Of a DNA stretch of 64,000 nucleotides, positions 10,440 through 20,831 are shown in pieces. Both the position numbers and the translations under genes were made by a program. The DNA is from Litsea cubeba (Eukaryota > Streptophyta > Magnoliopsida > Laurales > Lauraceae): positions 60,499,418 to 60,563,417 of the forward strand of contig CM022950.1 in assembly GCA_012931725.1 (NCBI GenBank), in the 5' to 3' direction. The notes beneath the pieces were generated by a model that had not been told where the DNA came from, ran no database searches, and saw nothing but the letters and a program-made list of their open reading frames with translations. The first letter of the stretch is position 1. Every line of letters begins with the position of its first letter.

Positions 10440-10733
10440 TCCTATTGCCTGGTTCACCTTGTATGTTGTTGCAGCAAGAGGAATGATTTTCGGATCGGCT
10501 GCAACAACGGCAACGGCATGTTCGACTTCCGGATCTGGAAGATTCAAATCAGGAAGAGCGGTATTCAGAGCTGCCAAATCAGGAAGAATAAAAGGATTCA
10601 GATCTTCAGGAGCAATCGCATCGGCGGCTGCTGCTGCAACATGAATGATGTTCGGATCGGCTGCATCCATTTTCGAATTGTTTGTCTCCCTAGCAGAAGA
10701 GAAGGGAGGGAGGGGAAGAGGGTTTGAATTCAA
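10440..10733 (-). CDS. N-terminal part of an Ala/Asp/Pro-rich protein, truncated at repeat R1
   Basis: Minus-strand frame from ATG 10733. It starts MNSNPLPLPPFSSARETNNS, then MDAADPNIIHVAAAAADAIA and LNPFILPDLAALNTALPDLN. The last ~12 codons run to the junction with repeat copy B at ~10434. Composition (Ala, Asp, Pro, LPDLN/PFDLN motifs) resembles the 21-residue units at 4975-5340, so both may derive from one gene family; this is inference. The upstream sequence (10735-10970) is pyrimidine-rich and GC-rich like a 5' leader. I do not recognise a domain. It is probably a broken gene. Confidence 0.35.
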
Positions 10734-10734
10734 A

Positions 10735-12584
10735 AAGAAACCTGGAGTTATAGAGAGCTATTCAATGCACATTGATCCTTGCTCTCCACACACCATATTT
10801 TTTTATGACCAATATACCCCTGTGTTAAATTACCTAATAGGACATCTCTCCCTCCCCAACTTCTTTCTACACCCACCCGCCTTCATCCCCACCCTAGCAC
10901 CACCGCCCCCTCCGGCAGCACCGCCAGAGGGAGAGAGAAAGAGGGAGAGGGAGAGCGGGGGGATCCTGACCCGTTTACTAATCGGGGCCTAAATAAGGAA
11001 TGAAACCCAGTTTTAACGGGTCTAAACCTCCGGATAATCAGAGAATCAGGGACCCATTTACATCCCTAGACCATGGTACTAGTAGGTTGTCTCACATTTC
11101 CTGTATAGGCCGCCTAGACTCGGCAAGTTGACCAGCCCATCCCAAGTATGGACTGTGTTGGGCCAGGGTGCCCGGGCCCATGACACAGCATGACCCATGA
11201 TCAAGGAAAGCACAGCCCATGGCCCAGTAAGGCACAACCCAAATCCTTCAAGCCCTTGCTTGGAAATAGGAGCGAGTTCTGCATTTATTGGTGGGTCGAT
11301 AAACTTATGGATGTCGATGATGTAATAGATGCATCGAAAAGGCCTATTAATAGCAATATAGCATGAGTATTTGGAAAGGCATGAATATTTATTTCAAGTT
11401 CAGCGTTTTTCGCATTTTTTAAAATTCCACTTCAAATATTTATTAAAAAAAATGAAAAAATGGGCAGGCCCAACATGGCACGTAGGCCAGCATGGCGCGC
11501 GGCCTATGCACAGCTGGGCCGACCCTGGTAGTTCTATACTGCTCAACCAACTAGAGAGAAAAAAAAAATGGATTGAAAACCTCTCCTGTAAATGGGGCTG
11601 ACCTCAAACTAGGAAACCCATGGTTCTAAATATCTGTGGTTATGCACTATATTCATTGCTAATCTCAAAGATATCAATACATCATTATCACTGATATGGG
11701 CCGATTGTTATATATGAAGCGAAATGAATTCAATTGCCTATGAGATCGAGCTCTCATCCCATGATTGTCGTCACTCCGCCTGCGTCTACTGCCGCTGATG
11801 TCCTTCACTGCCACCTTCGCCCATCGCAAATTGCTCGAATCTCACCATGCAGACGGTTCTGTGAGTTTTACTTCACTTTCTTCTTTGATCCATCTCTCAT
11901 TTTTTAATTTTTTATCAGATGCCAACAGTGGATCTCGATGGATTTTTTGTTGAATTGTATATTGAAAGCATTTGTGGAAATGTTGGAATTTAGGATTTAG
12001 CTTGGTATGTTGATGCTGAACGTTATGGAAGGAATAGCAAATACCCAATTTAAGCAGTTGCTCTTATCTATTTTGATGATGCATTGAGATTTGACAATTG
12101 CTATAAGCTTCTAATGATCCTGACCATTATTTGGGTTGGACCCACTTGGATGGCATGGGTCTCTATATCCGATTGTGGGTTGAAATGCCCCATCAACATC
12201 TGTATCATTTGTCACATACTAATATTTTATAACTACAAGACTCTAAAGATAGCTTAGAAATTGGAATAAATTGACTATGATTTTATTTTTTGTCCTCTGC
12301 TTACCGTGCATATGTAGATTTTACCTATTTTTCAATGTTCTTTGGTGTATGGTTGATTGCATTTCTGATTCCACTTGTGTTTACGAAAACCATCTATGTT
12401 AAAAATTTAAAACATTTATAAAATTTGTAACATTCTGATTACTCTAAAGATAGTTTATAAAATTTATAAACATGGAAGGCCCATCTGAGTCATAGTAGGA
12501 CTCCTATAAAAACCATCAATGTTAAAAATTGCAGTGCGCCACCATGGTAGTAATTGCTCAAGAAGTTCCACTCATGTTTGAAAA
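10735..12584. other. non-coding stretch with degraded repeats and one possible orphan exon
   Basis: Holds a GC/CT-rich block (10850-10970) also seen in reversed form near 19140-19210, GGGCC-rich blocks (11140-11240, 11460-11530), and AT-rich DNA. The only coding-like feature is ATG 11798 to 11860, giving MSFTATFAHRKLLESHHADGS followed by a good splice donor (GTGAGT at 11861). I cannot find a following exon, so it is not called a gene. Confidence 0.5.
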
Positions 12585-13122
12585 CACTCTGGGTAGAAAA
12601 GAGGCATAACAAGTCCTTGCTATCTTGGAATCTCTCCAGTGATTCTCGAGGCATTATGTTGGCGACCTTGTTGTTGAAAGTGATTCCTCCAATGCTATTG
12701 CTTGGGTTTTTTTTTTTTTTTTTGAAATAGTTTCTTTCATAAAAATAGGCGAACAGTACAAGAGAAAAGTACTGAAAGCAATAGACAGCAAAGGCAAAAA
12801 AAAAAACAGAAAAAGTCCTAAGAAATGCTATTGCTTGGGTCTCTAAGAAATTTCAATTTCTTTTAATGAGATTTGGGTTATTTGTTCTTCTATTAACGTT
12901 GTCTTTTGTCACGAGGTTAGATCGGCCAACTCTATACCTGATGCTTTAGCTAAGTAGGGGGTTGAGAGGCCTTTTCCTTGGGAGGATTTTGTCCTATAAC
13001 TGTAGGGTGGGTTTGGGTATAATGCTCTTATACCTATTTTCTTGTAGTGTTCTCTTTTTGTATTCTTCTTTCCTTAATGCAAGTTTTTGTTACCAATAAA
13101 AAAAAAAAAAAAAAAAAAAAAC
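12585..13122 (+). mobile_element. 5'-truncated LINE fragment (RNase H-like tail and poly-A)
   Basis: Translates in parts as the C-terminal RNase H-like domain of plant L1-type LINEs: LVVESDSSNAIAWVSKKFQF and, in another frame, EVRSANSIPDALAKQGVERP then FPWEDFVL. It ends with a 3' UTR and a run of ~24 A (13099-13122). Frameshifts and an internal insertion at 12708-12823 show it is dead. The left boundary is approximate and I could not identify its target duplication. Confidence 0.75.
12708..12823 (-). mobile_element. 116-bp retroposon (LINE 3' tail) nested in the LINE, 17-bp target duplication
   Basis: AATGCTATTGCTTGGGT occurs at 12691-12707 and again at 12824-12840, flanking an insert that begins with ~18 T. 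Read on the minus strand the insert ends in poly-A preceded by a LINE-like 3' UTR (TGTACTGTTCGCCTATTTTT). Removing insert plus one copy of the duplication restores the interrupted RNase H frame. This fits target-primed reverse transcription of a heavily 5'-truncated LINE, or a SINE using the same tail. Confidence 0.9.
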
Positions 13123-13123
13123 A

Positions 13124-13842
13124 AAGGAAGATATGAATAAATTCCCAGCCTTTGGTCTTTGTTCTTAGCCACTTAAAAAGTTGCTATGAATTGGATCTCT
13201 GTATTTTAATGCAAACAAACAGGCCCTTAACAAACATCAATCATCTTTGAACTGAACTGACCACTGTTCTAGTTTGTTCCTAATATGGGAAAGAAACTGT
13301 TGCATTTCATTCCAACTAATTTGCTCATCGTATGGCCATTAACTTTGAGGAGCTTAAATAAAGGGTTACGATCATTTGAATGTATCGATGTGGAAGTCAC
13401 TGCAAATGCATAAACTAACCTATCCATCTTCTTCTTGCTCAAAGTTATGAGAACCATCTTCATTGATTCACAGAAACAAAGACTTGTTTCTTTTCTCTTC
13501 TCTTTTAGTAGAAATCGCAATGATGATTTAATTTTTTTACTATTTATAAAAAAATATTAAAAAAAAATTCGTCAAATAGGATCAAGTGACAAGAAGGAGA
13601 ACTCCCAATGATGACACTAGAAAACGAGGAGGTAGCCTTTTTCTTTATTTGAGTAAAATGCACTAAGCCCACCAGATCTATGAGATAAAGATAAAGATAC
13701 AGATAAAGATAAAGATAAGATGATGATGATAATGATGAATGGATGAAAGTACACACATAAAAATGCAAACTTGTGTTCAACTCCTCTTGAAGACACCAAA
13801 AACAGTAAAGAAAAATGAAAAAGAGGGGAAAAGATGTACTTC
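13124..13842. repeat. 3' flank of F-box gene 1 with GATAAA microsatellite
   Basis: No gene seen in 13124-13542. At 13543-13842 the reverse complement matches the region after F-box gene 2 (25740-25890), so the duplication that made the pair reached past the coding ends. A GATAAA/GATACA microsatellite runs over about 13686-13720 and continues as GATGAT repeats. Confidence 0.6.
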
Positions 13843-15988
13843 TTAATAACTTTCTTCGTAATGACCCAAGTATATAATTTCAGCATGTGAGGATGCTCGT
13901 CGAGATTGCAACAACTCCTTCAAAATCCTTGAAATTTTTTCAGCTTCAACATATACATTAGTATAAATTTTAATCGTCTTGAGCACAGGGGCATTGGAGA
14001 GTATCCATCTTATGAATTGTAAATCCAAAAACATCGCAAGTCCAATGATCTCCACGGCATGGAGGTGATATAAAAAACAATCAAACTGTGTTTTTACACC
14101 ATATAACTCAGCCTGTTCTCCAGATAGATCATCCTCTTCTTCAAATAGACCTATCCTCCCTTCATCATCTACACAATACTGGATTAAATAACAAACTCAG
14201 ACACGTGAAATCATATCAGCATTGAAAATTTTAAGACCATAACAAGAACAAAATCCATGATAACCACGCCTAAAATGTAACCCACCTTGATTTTAAGTTG
14301 TTCCAAATTTGGTGAGCTTCTCAATATGCATAAGATGGCCAAAATCTCCGTTGAATTGAGCTCTATGTCAACTTCAAGATACTTCAGGTGATCCAATGTG
14401 GCAGAAAGCTTCTTTGGTACAATGTCAATGCATAAATACTTGCAAAAAGAGAACAGATTGTAATGATTTTATAAAGAGCAATGCACTAAAAAAGCTTGTT
14501 TCAAACTTTGCAAAAGTGTTTCATCGATTCCAAATTATCAATGGGTTTAAGTTATATCAGAAGTAAATTCATTCCAGTTTACCATAGGACTCTTAAGCTA
14601 AAGCAGCTCCTGTTAGCATGGAATGAATGGAATTTCAAACTATGCACAGGCCATAGAGGGTCGTGTGGCTTACCAATGTTCTGGATTCTCCTTGATGGTA
14701 ATGGTAGACCTGGGGTCTCTAGATTGACCCCCACTTAATCAACTTTATGCGATAATTATTGCCTGTGATCGTGAGGTTGCAAAATGGACAGTTCTAAGAA
14801 AACTAGTAAAACTATTAGGTTTTCAAGCTCTTGATGGTCTGTTAGGACCATCTCAATAAATTGATAGAGTGGAATCCAAAAGATCCATGATGGGACCTTA
14901 CATGCAAAAGGACCTCTGAACAAGACCTCATGCCGACTGCAGAGTATAATAGCTTTTGTCCTATAAAAATTATTAATGAATCATTAAAATAAAATAAAAT
15001 AAAATAAAGAAGGTTATATTGGATCCTTCAAGCCAACAAAAAGCATTATTGTTACCTGTAGAAAATCCTCTGTCAATGCAAGTCTTTCAACCCCGTGTAA
15101 GTACCCAATAAACTGGATCGAAATGCAAGGGCTACCATGTGCGTTCCACATGGATGGGGGCATGTACGAATTCAAAGACACATTAGTCAAGAGTGGACTG
15201 CTTTTAATTGAAATATCTCGAAATACTCCATCGAGCTCCAAGTAACGAAGATTTGGAGCATGGATGTTGAGACACTGATAGGAATTTAAGAATATAAGTT
15301 TCAGCCACTCTAGAAGAGGGCATTCCGAAATCAGACATTCAATATCATCTGTTGAGATGCGAGCAGCAAGATAGAGGACTGAGAGACTGTGGAAACCTTT
15401 GAATTTTGGAGGCAGTTCCAATATGCAATTGAGCAACTCCAAACGACGCAACTCTTTATAGTAGAAGATACTGCAAGGCACATTATACCAATGTGTCTTT
15501 CCTCTATTATTCGAACTTACCTTTTTGTCTATCGCGAGTCTGAATTCTTTAATCCAATTCCCATGATTCCTTGACAGGAACATGATCCAGCGATCGATCT
15601 GATGGGAGCTTAGGATAGAAAAGAACATGCACGAAAATTTAAAAATAGGGCCAATGAGTTGCGAGACAAGTTGATCCACAACATGGGCACATGCAGTTTC
15701 AGCATCATAAGTTGATGATGATGCAATTTGCGCAATCAAGATATCCTTGTTGAAAACTACATCATTAGAAGCTGAAGATGGACTTTGTGCCATCAAGCAT
15801 CTGCCGTTGAAAACCACGTCAGGGATGGTAACCCACTTGAACCTCCATTCTTTTGACAAAATGCTCGTCCTGACCGCATCTCTTATTGGCAGAAGCGCCA
15901 GGATGGAACTCATCACATCCTCAGGTAGATTGAGGATCATATCTACACTTCCTTGCGACGATTGAAAATATGCTTGTTTCTTCTTCAT
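13843..15988 (-). CDS. F-box/FBD/LRR-repeat protein (gene 1)
   Basis: Three exons on the minus strand: 15988-15056, 14438-14286 and 14178-13843, all joining in phase 0 with GT-AG introns of 617 and 107 bp, for a 473-residue protein. Residues ~18-60 are an F-box (LNLPEDVMSSILALLPIRDA ... SILSKEWRFKWVTIPDVVF). The middle has degenerate plant F-box LRRs (IECLISECPLLEWLKL, LNIHAPNLRYLELDG). Exon 3 is an FBD domain (HLHAVEIIGLAMFLDLQF ... RRASSHAEIIYLG). Such proteins act as SCF ubiquitin-ligase adaptors; At1g13570-type proteins are closest by motif. The target is unknown. Residues ~59-95 hold a tandem duplication (DVVFN...QSPSSASN, DVVFN...QIASSSTYD) absent from gene 2. Length is normal for the family and no break is seen. 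Confidence 0.88.
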
Positions 15989-16457
15989 TAAGAAAAAACA
16001 CTAAGTTTCAATAGGAAAAGAGATTCTAGCACCTTGATCTTGATATTATATCCGGTTTCGTGTCACAGAAAATCTTGATAATGATTTTATCGCTGTAAAT
16101 TAGAAGAATAAGAAAAGCAACAAATTAATACATAATATAAGAAATTGCTTGAATACACAATAAAAAAAGTAATCTGAGTTCTTTTAAGAAGCCCCTCCTA
16201 CATAGAAAACCCTTATTCGAGATTCCAGATGTTGGCCCGAACCCTAAAAAGCCAACAAAAGGAATGAGGAAAGCGAGAGAGATAGAGAGAGGGAGGACGA
16301 GATGCACCTGACGTTGTGCTAAGGATGCTCTCCTTCCTTCTTCTTCTCTCTCTTAACAGACTAAAGTTAGCGATTTTTATTTTCCTTCCTCATTCCTCAT
16401 TCCTCATTCCTCTTCTCTTCGCATACTAAAAAGGTATAAAGTTGAGATAAAAAGGGG

Positions 16458-16616
16458 TTATTACCGAAAAATACATTCTATGATATTAGACAAATATACA
16501 CCTAACAGGGATTTCGTAAAGCATTCTTAATTTTTTTTTATCGAATTCAACCTTCACTTTCAGCGTTGAATGTCGAATTCGACGCTGAGATAGATAGTGT
16601 CATTAATACATTTTAG
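16458..16616 (+). repeat. left terminal inverted repeat of the mTERF-carrying element
   Basis: Runs from about TTATTACCGAAAAATACATT to TCATTAATACATTTTAGTT. It holds the 12-bp palindrome GTCGAATTCGAC at 16572-16583; another copy lies just inside at 16625-16636. Confidence 0.65.
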
Positions 16617-17041
16617 TTCTCTGTGTCGAATTCGACCATATAAGAAACGCCCTGATTTTCGACATAGGCGGGTGACTGCAAGGAACTGTAACTGTGAGTT
16701 TCAGATGAGCATATATAAGAGGAAAAACAAGTTAGAGAGATTGAAGTCGATTAGTTCATCACCAGAGATGACCAACTCTATATAATTCTCTAGAGCAACA
16801 GACCAACAATTACAAACGTTGCATTGCATATACTTGTGGGAACCTAAATCATCTGTTTGACGAAATGTCAATATAAGGAACATGAAGCTCTTGCCCTATT
16901 CAAGGTTGGGTTAGAAAATCGAAATCGAAGTTTTTTACCAATTGCTTTTTTCGGTGATGAAACTTTTAAAATCATCAAATATTATTCTCTCTCTCTATGA
17001 AAACTTCAAAAGACTAACTAATTAGAAGAACACAGGCAGTC

Positions 17042-17587
17042 ATGAACCGCTTTCACCGTTTCTTTTCTGTAATCACAAAGCCCATCCTTTCTTCCCCCTC
17101 TTTTGTTTCTTCCATTGCTTCTGCTGATAACACCTCATCATCAAACTCAAAGCCCTCCATCTTCAAATACCTGATAGACAAGTGCAATTTCTTAGAAACC
17201 CAAGCCCGTTCAACTTCCACTCGCCTCTCCTACATCAAACACCCCCAAAAATCAGACTCCGCCCTTTCCCTCCTCCAACACTCAGGATTCTCTCATACCC
17301 ACATCCAAAACGCCATCTACTCCACACCAAATCCTCGTTGCCAACCCCCAAAAAACCCAAAAACCAAAGCTCGCTCTTGTACATCAACAAATGGGTCTCA
17401 TGAATCCGATCTGAGTCGGTTCATTTCCAACAACTCCACCTTCCTAACCACGAGCCTGGAAAGGAAACAGCTCCCCTACATCCAAATCCTTAAGAAATTC
17501 CTACCCGACAACACCCAACTCTACCTTGTACATTTCAATGCGATCTTCGGGTGTTTCTTACAAGGTCAAATCGACGCAGGGAACTAA
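17042..17587 (+). pseudogene. mTERF-family protein fragment (N-terminal part, frameshifted)
   Basis: ATG 17042 gives a Ser/Phe-rich N terminus (MNRFHRFFSVITKPILSS) suited to an organelle transit peptide, then mTERF-type sequence: FKYLIDKCNFLETQARSTST, SALSLLQHSGFSHTHIQNAI, SDLSRFISNNSTFLTTSLER, LPYIQILKKFLPDN. mTERF proteins are helical-repeat factors for mitochondrial or plastid gene expression. Between ~17325 and ~17400 the mTERF-like reading (ILVANPQKTQKPKLALVHQQ) is in the +1 frame, so two indels shift and restore phase. The frame stops at 17585-17587 where the right inverted repeat begins; family members are usually 350-400 residues or more, so over half is missing. It is a captured, decaying copy; the intact donor gene is not in the window. 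Confidence 0.75.
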
Positions 17588-17740
17588 AATGTATTAAGGC
17601 CACTTTCTATCTCATGGTCGAATTCGACATCCAACACTGAAACTGAAGGTCGAATTCGACAAAAAAAAATGGTAAAAAAAAATAGGAATCCTGTACGGAT
17701 TTCCTGTTATGTGCATGTTTACCTAATATTCACTGTTCGG
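17588..17740 (-). repeat. right terminal inverted repeat of the mTERF-carrying element
   Basis: Reverse complement matches the left repeat. It contains GTCGAATTCGAC at 17617-17628 and 17649-17660. The outer end is placed at ~17740 from the ACCGAA match; a few bases either way are possible. Confidence 0.65.
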
Positions 17741-18821
17741 TGTACTGACCACATAAATTGTTTAATTTCACTATAGTAAGTAATTCTATTATAATAATTT
17801 AATCAATGATGATGATTTTTGCAATCTCCACATTGAAAACCCCTACATTGAAAACCTAACAAACAACAAAAGGATGGGGAGAAATCTCTAGGACTCATTT
17901 AGGTCTGGACTCAAAAAAAATGAAAAGTTTAGGCCCATTAGGAGAGTTTTGGCAAACTTTTTTTCAGAATGATATTTTTGAAAAATATAATATATATAAT
18001 AAATAATAGATATGGATTTAATCCATTCTAGTAAAAAAAATTGAAATTACATTTTGAAAAAATATAAGAAATAAAAAGTGTATATATGTATAAAGATTTT
18101 AAAATTAAAATGTAATCATGTAAAATATCATTTTGGTTGAAATCGGATAAAATTTAAAATAAGAACTTTTTATACAAAGTCTCGTTTCGGCCACTTGACC
18201 GAAATGAAGCCTTTTTATCTTTTCGCCCAAAAAGGTATGAAATCAATAACTATGACGTCGAGACCACCTGTTGAAATCCGAATGACTCGTTATATATATA
18301 ATATGTCAGCTAACTTTGCCACATGGAATATCCACAATATCCCAAATTAATAATTTTTTAAATTTAATATAAACTCTCTCTTTGGAAAAAAAAATAAAGT
18401 TTGAAATACAAACTCTCTCCTTCTAAAAAAAAATCATATATTCATACTATACATACATCTCATCATATCATATATATCCTTTTCCAAAAATCTCCACCTC
18501 CATCAGCCCATGAAAAAAGGTCATTCCCAAGCTTATTTTTTTTCTTATTTACTATATTTACTTTTATCTCTTTTATTTCATTTAATTTAAGTAAATATGA
18601 ATTAAATTTTATGACTGTGTGAATGATTAGACTGGTTTATATTAACTGGATCGAGATATCAGATTTATAATTTGAATGTTTAAAGACACTCTTTCATTGC
18701 TTTTACTCTGACTGATTAATTAGGTATCACAAATTATGGGTTATTAAAGGGTTTGATATTATGATTTGGATTATTTCGGGTCTTGCATTTGAAGTAAATA
18801 GATAAAGGGTCATTAAGGTTT
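17741..18821. other. AT-rich intergenic DNA, no feature seen
   Basis: Very AT-rich with short ATATAT runs (17985-18010, 18285-18300). No conserved coding frame, RNA gene or clear repeat boundary was recognised. Confidence 0.6.
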
Positions 18822-18960
18822 GGGAGAGAGAAGAGAGGGAGAGGGAGAGAGAGAGAGAAAGACGTAGAGGGAGAGAGACGGAGAATGAGAGGGAGAGTGG
18901 GAGAGGGAGAGGTTGGGTAAGGAGAGGGAGTGTAGAGAGAAGTTGAGAGGGTAGAGGTTA
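18822..18960. repeat. GA-rich purine tract
   Basis: Irregular (GA)n/(GGGAGA)n low-complexity DNA. The 96-codon Ser/Leu/Pro-rich frame on its minus strand is a by-product of composition. Confidence 0.85.
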
Positions 18961-19188
18961 GGGTAGTTTAGGAAATATGAGGTGTGTAAAAAGTAATTTT
19001 GGTACTCTTTTGGTTTAAGTGGTGGGTGTAGATTGAAGCAGTGTGTGGAAAGAAAAATCGCATGCGCATTTAGCAGCTCTCTTTTAAATTTTTTTTTTAT
19101 CAATATAACCTAGTGATAAAATCCCCAAACTTCCCATGTCTCCCTCTCTCCCTTCTTCCCTCTCCCCTCTCTCTCCCTCTCCCCATCC

Positions 19189-19416
19189 GGCGGTGGTGGC
19201 AGGGGTGGGGTATGGGGTGAGGTTAGTTTAGTTATTATGGGGTCGTATAAAGAAAAATTTGAAATCTCCAAACTTCAATGATGGGTGTAAAGAGAAAGAG
19301 ACGGCGGTGGTGGCAGGGGTGGGGTATGGGGTGAGGTTAGTTTAGTTATTATAGGGTCGTGTAAAGAAAAATTTGAATCCCCAAACTTCAATAGTAGGTG
19401 TAGAGAGAAAGAGATT
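19189..19416. repeat. tandem duplication, 114-bp unit, two copies
   Basis: The block beginning GGCGGTGGTGGCAGGGGTGG starts at 19189 and again at 19303. Both continue through GTTAGTTTAGTTATTAT and AAAGAAAAATTTGAA with a few differences. The preceding CT-rich block (19130-19188) resembles the reverse of 10850-10970. Confidence 0.85.
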
Positions 19417-20831
19417 GTATAAAGAAAAAATGTGGTGCATTTAGAAGCTCTCTATTCATATCCCGACAGGGGTATTTAAAATCAAATCCTCAAGTCATAA
19501 TGACCTCTCACACAAGTGCTCTATGTCCTTAACCTCAACAAATCCCTCATTAAAGGAGTGGAACTTCTTAGGCCCAACCCGAGCTCTAACTCTAATTACA
19601 AAGAGATTTTGAGAATAAGAAAGATTCTCAAAATAAAGAATAAATTATATATTAAAAATCTTAGATTAAAAAAAAGAAGTGCTAAAATATAATAAAATAA
19701 ATAGAAAGAAAGCCCAAGCGAGAAATATAAAAGTCTCAAAATTCAATATTTAAAAAAGTAAACAAAAGATGTAAAGTTCAAGAAATAATTTCCATATCTA
19801 ACTAATGAAATAGTGCTCTTCCCTTAAAGTTTTTTTTTCCTCTTATTAAAATTCTCTTGAACTTAAAAACGCACATAAAGAGAAAATGTCACCAATTACA
19901 TAATAAAACATATGACTACTGAATACTACTGAAACACAGTGTTATCGAATACTAATGAAACATAATGATACAAAACACACAAAATTACAACATAATATTG
20001 TTCCTTACTCCTAAAAGTGCAAACAAAAATACATTATTCATCTGCTTTAAATACTTTTGTTATTATTTTTTTCCCTTCACAATGTTTTTGTTGGTTGTTA
20101 TATTAAAAGAGTGGAATTTTATGATGGGGCCTACCTTTTAGAAATTATGCAAAAAACTAGAAAATTATAAATTATTTTATATTTAGTGTCTTTTTATTAT
20201 TTCATTGTTATTATTTTAAAGTATATTATTTCTTAGACTACTAATGATTGCAGTAGTGTTTGTAATCTCTCCTATTATTATCGATTTGATATAGTATATG
20301 AAGAGAAATTCTAACTTAAAAATAATAAATATTTTTTTACTTGTAGCATGTTTTTTTTTTTCGAGCTTTAATAGTCACTGGCTTTTGAATTACATAAACA
20401 AGTATTCTCGTACCCTTTTTTTTTTTTGTCTTTCTAAAATTTATATATTTTTAAAGCATGAATATTTAAATGCGATGTTGGTCATATCCGCGCCGAGCAC
20501 GGGTTATTATGTTAGTTGTAATTTAAGAGCCCACATGTTTGATTAGCGGGTTTATTTTTAACCTGATGAATCTTATATACCCCTTATATTTTGTTCGAGT
20601 TTGCATCCAAAATCAAATCTTTAGTTTAACAGTTGATGCCAAACCCATGTTTAAACGTAACACCCATGTTGGATTCAAATTTGGTGATGAATCCATCCAG
20701 TGAAAATGGATCCAAGATCCGCAACCAACATGTGGTTACACCCTTAACTATGCCTTTTACACATCCCTAACTACAATATGTGCTCAATTGAGGCTGTCAA
20801 TGGCTTCACTCCAGCCCATGTCGGACCTTAG
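19417..20831. other. AT-rich intergenic DNA, no gene seen
   Basis: Long A/T-rich tracts. Small frames present have no recognisable motifs and biased low-complexity composition. Confidence 0.6.

Larger units (their letters stand above)
16458..17740. mobile_element. terminal-inverted-repeat element carrying an mTERF gene fragment (Mutator/Pack-type candidate)
   Basis: Imperfect inverted repeats of ~155 bp bound the element: left ~16458-16616, right ~17588-17740. Matching marks in order are ACCGAA, TAACAGG, the AT-rich run, GTCGAATTCGAC twice, GAGATAGA and TTAATACATTTTAGTT. Between them lie ~420 bp of non-coding DNA and a 5' fragment of an mTERF gene. Long inverted repeats enclosing a host gene fragment, with no transposase, are characteristic of Pack-MULE-type elements. 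I could not define a 9-bp target duplication, so the superfamily is inferred. Confidence 0.65.

Noticed and set aside
18813..19103. 96-codon Ser/Leu/Pro-rich frame
   Set aside because: It is the translation of a GA/CT microsatellite.
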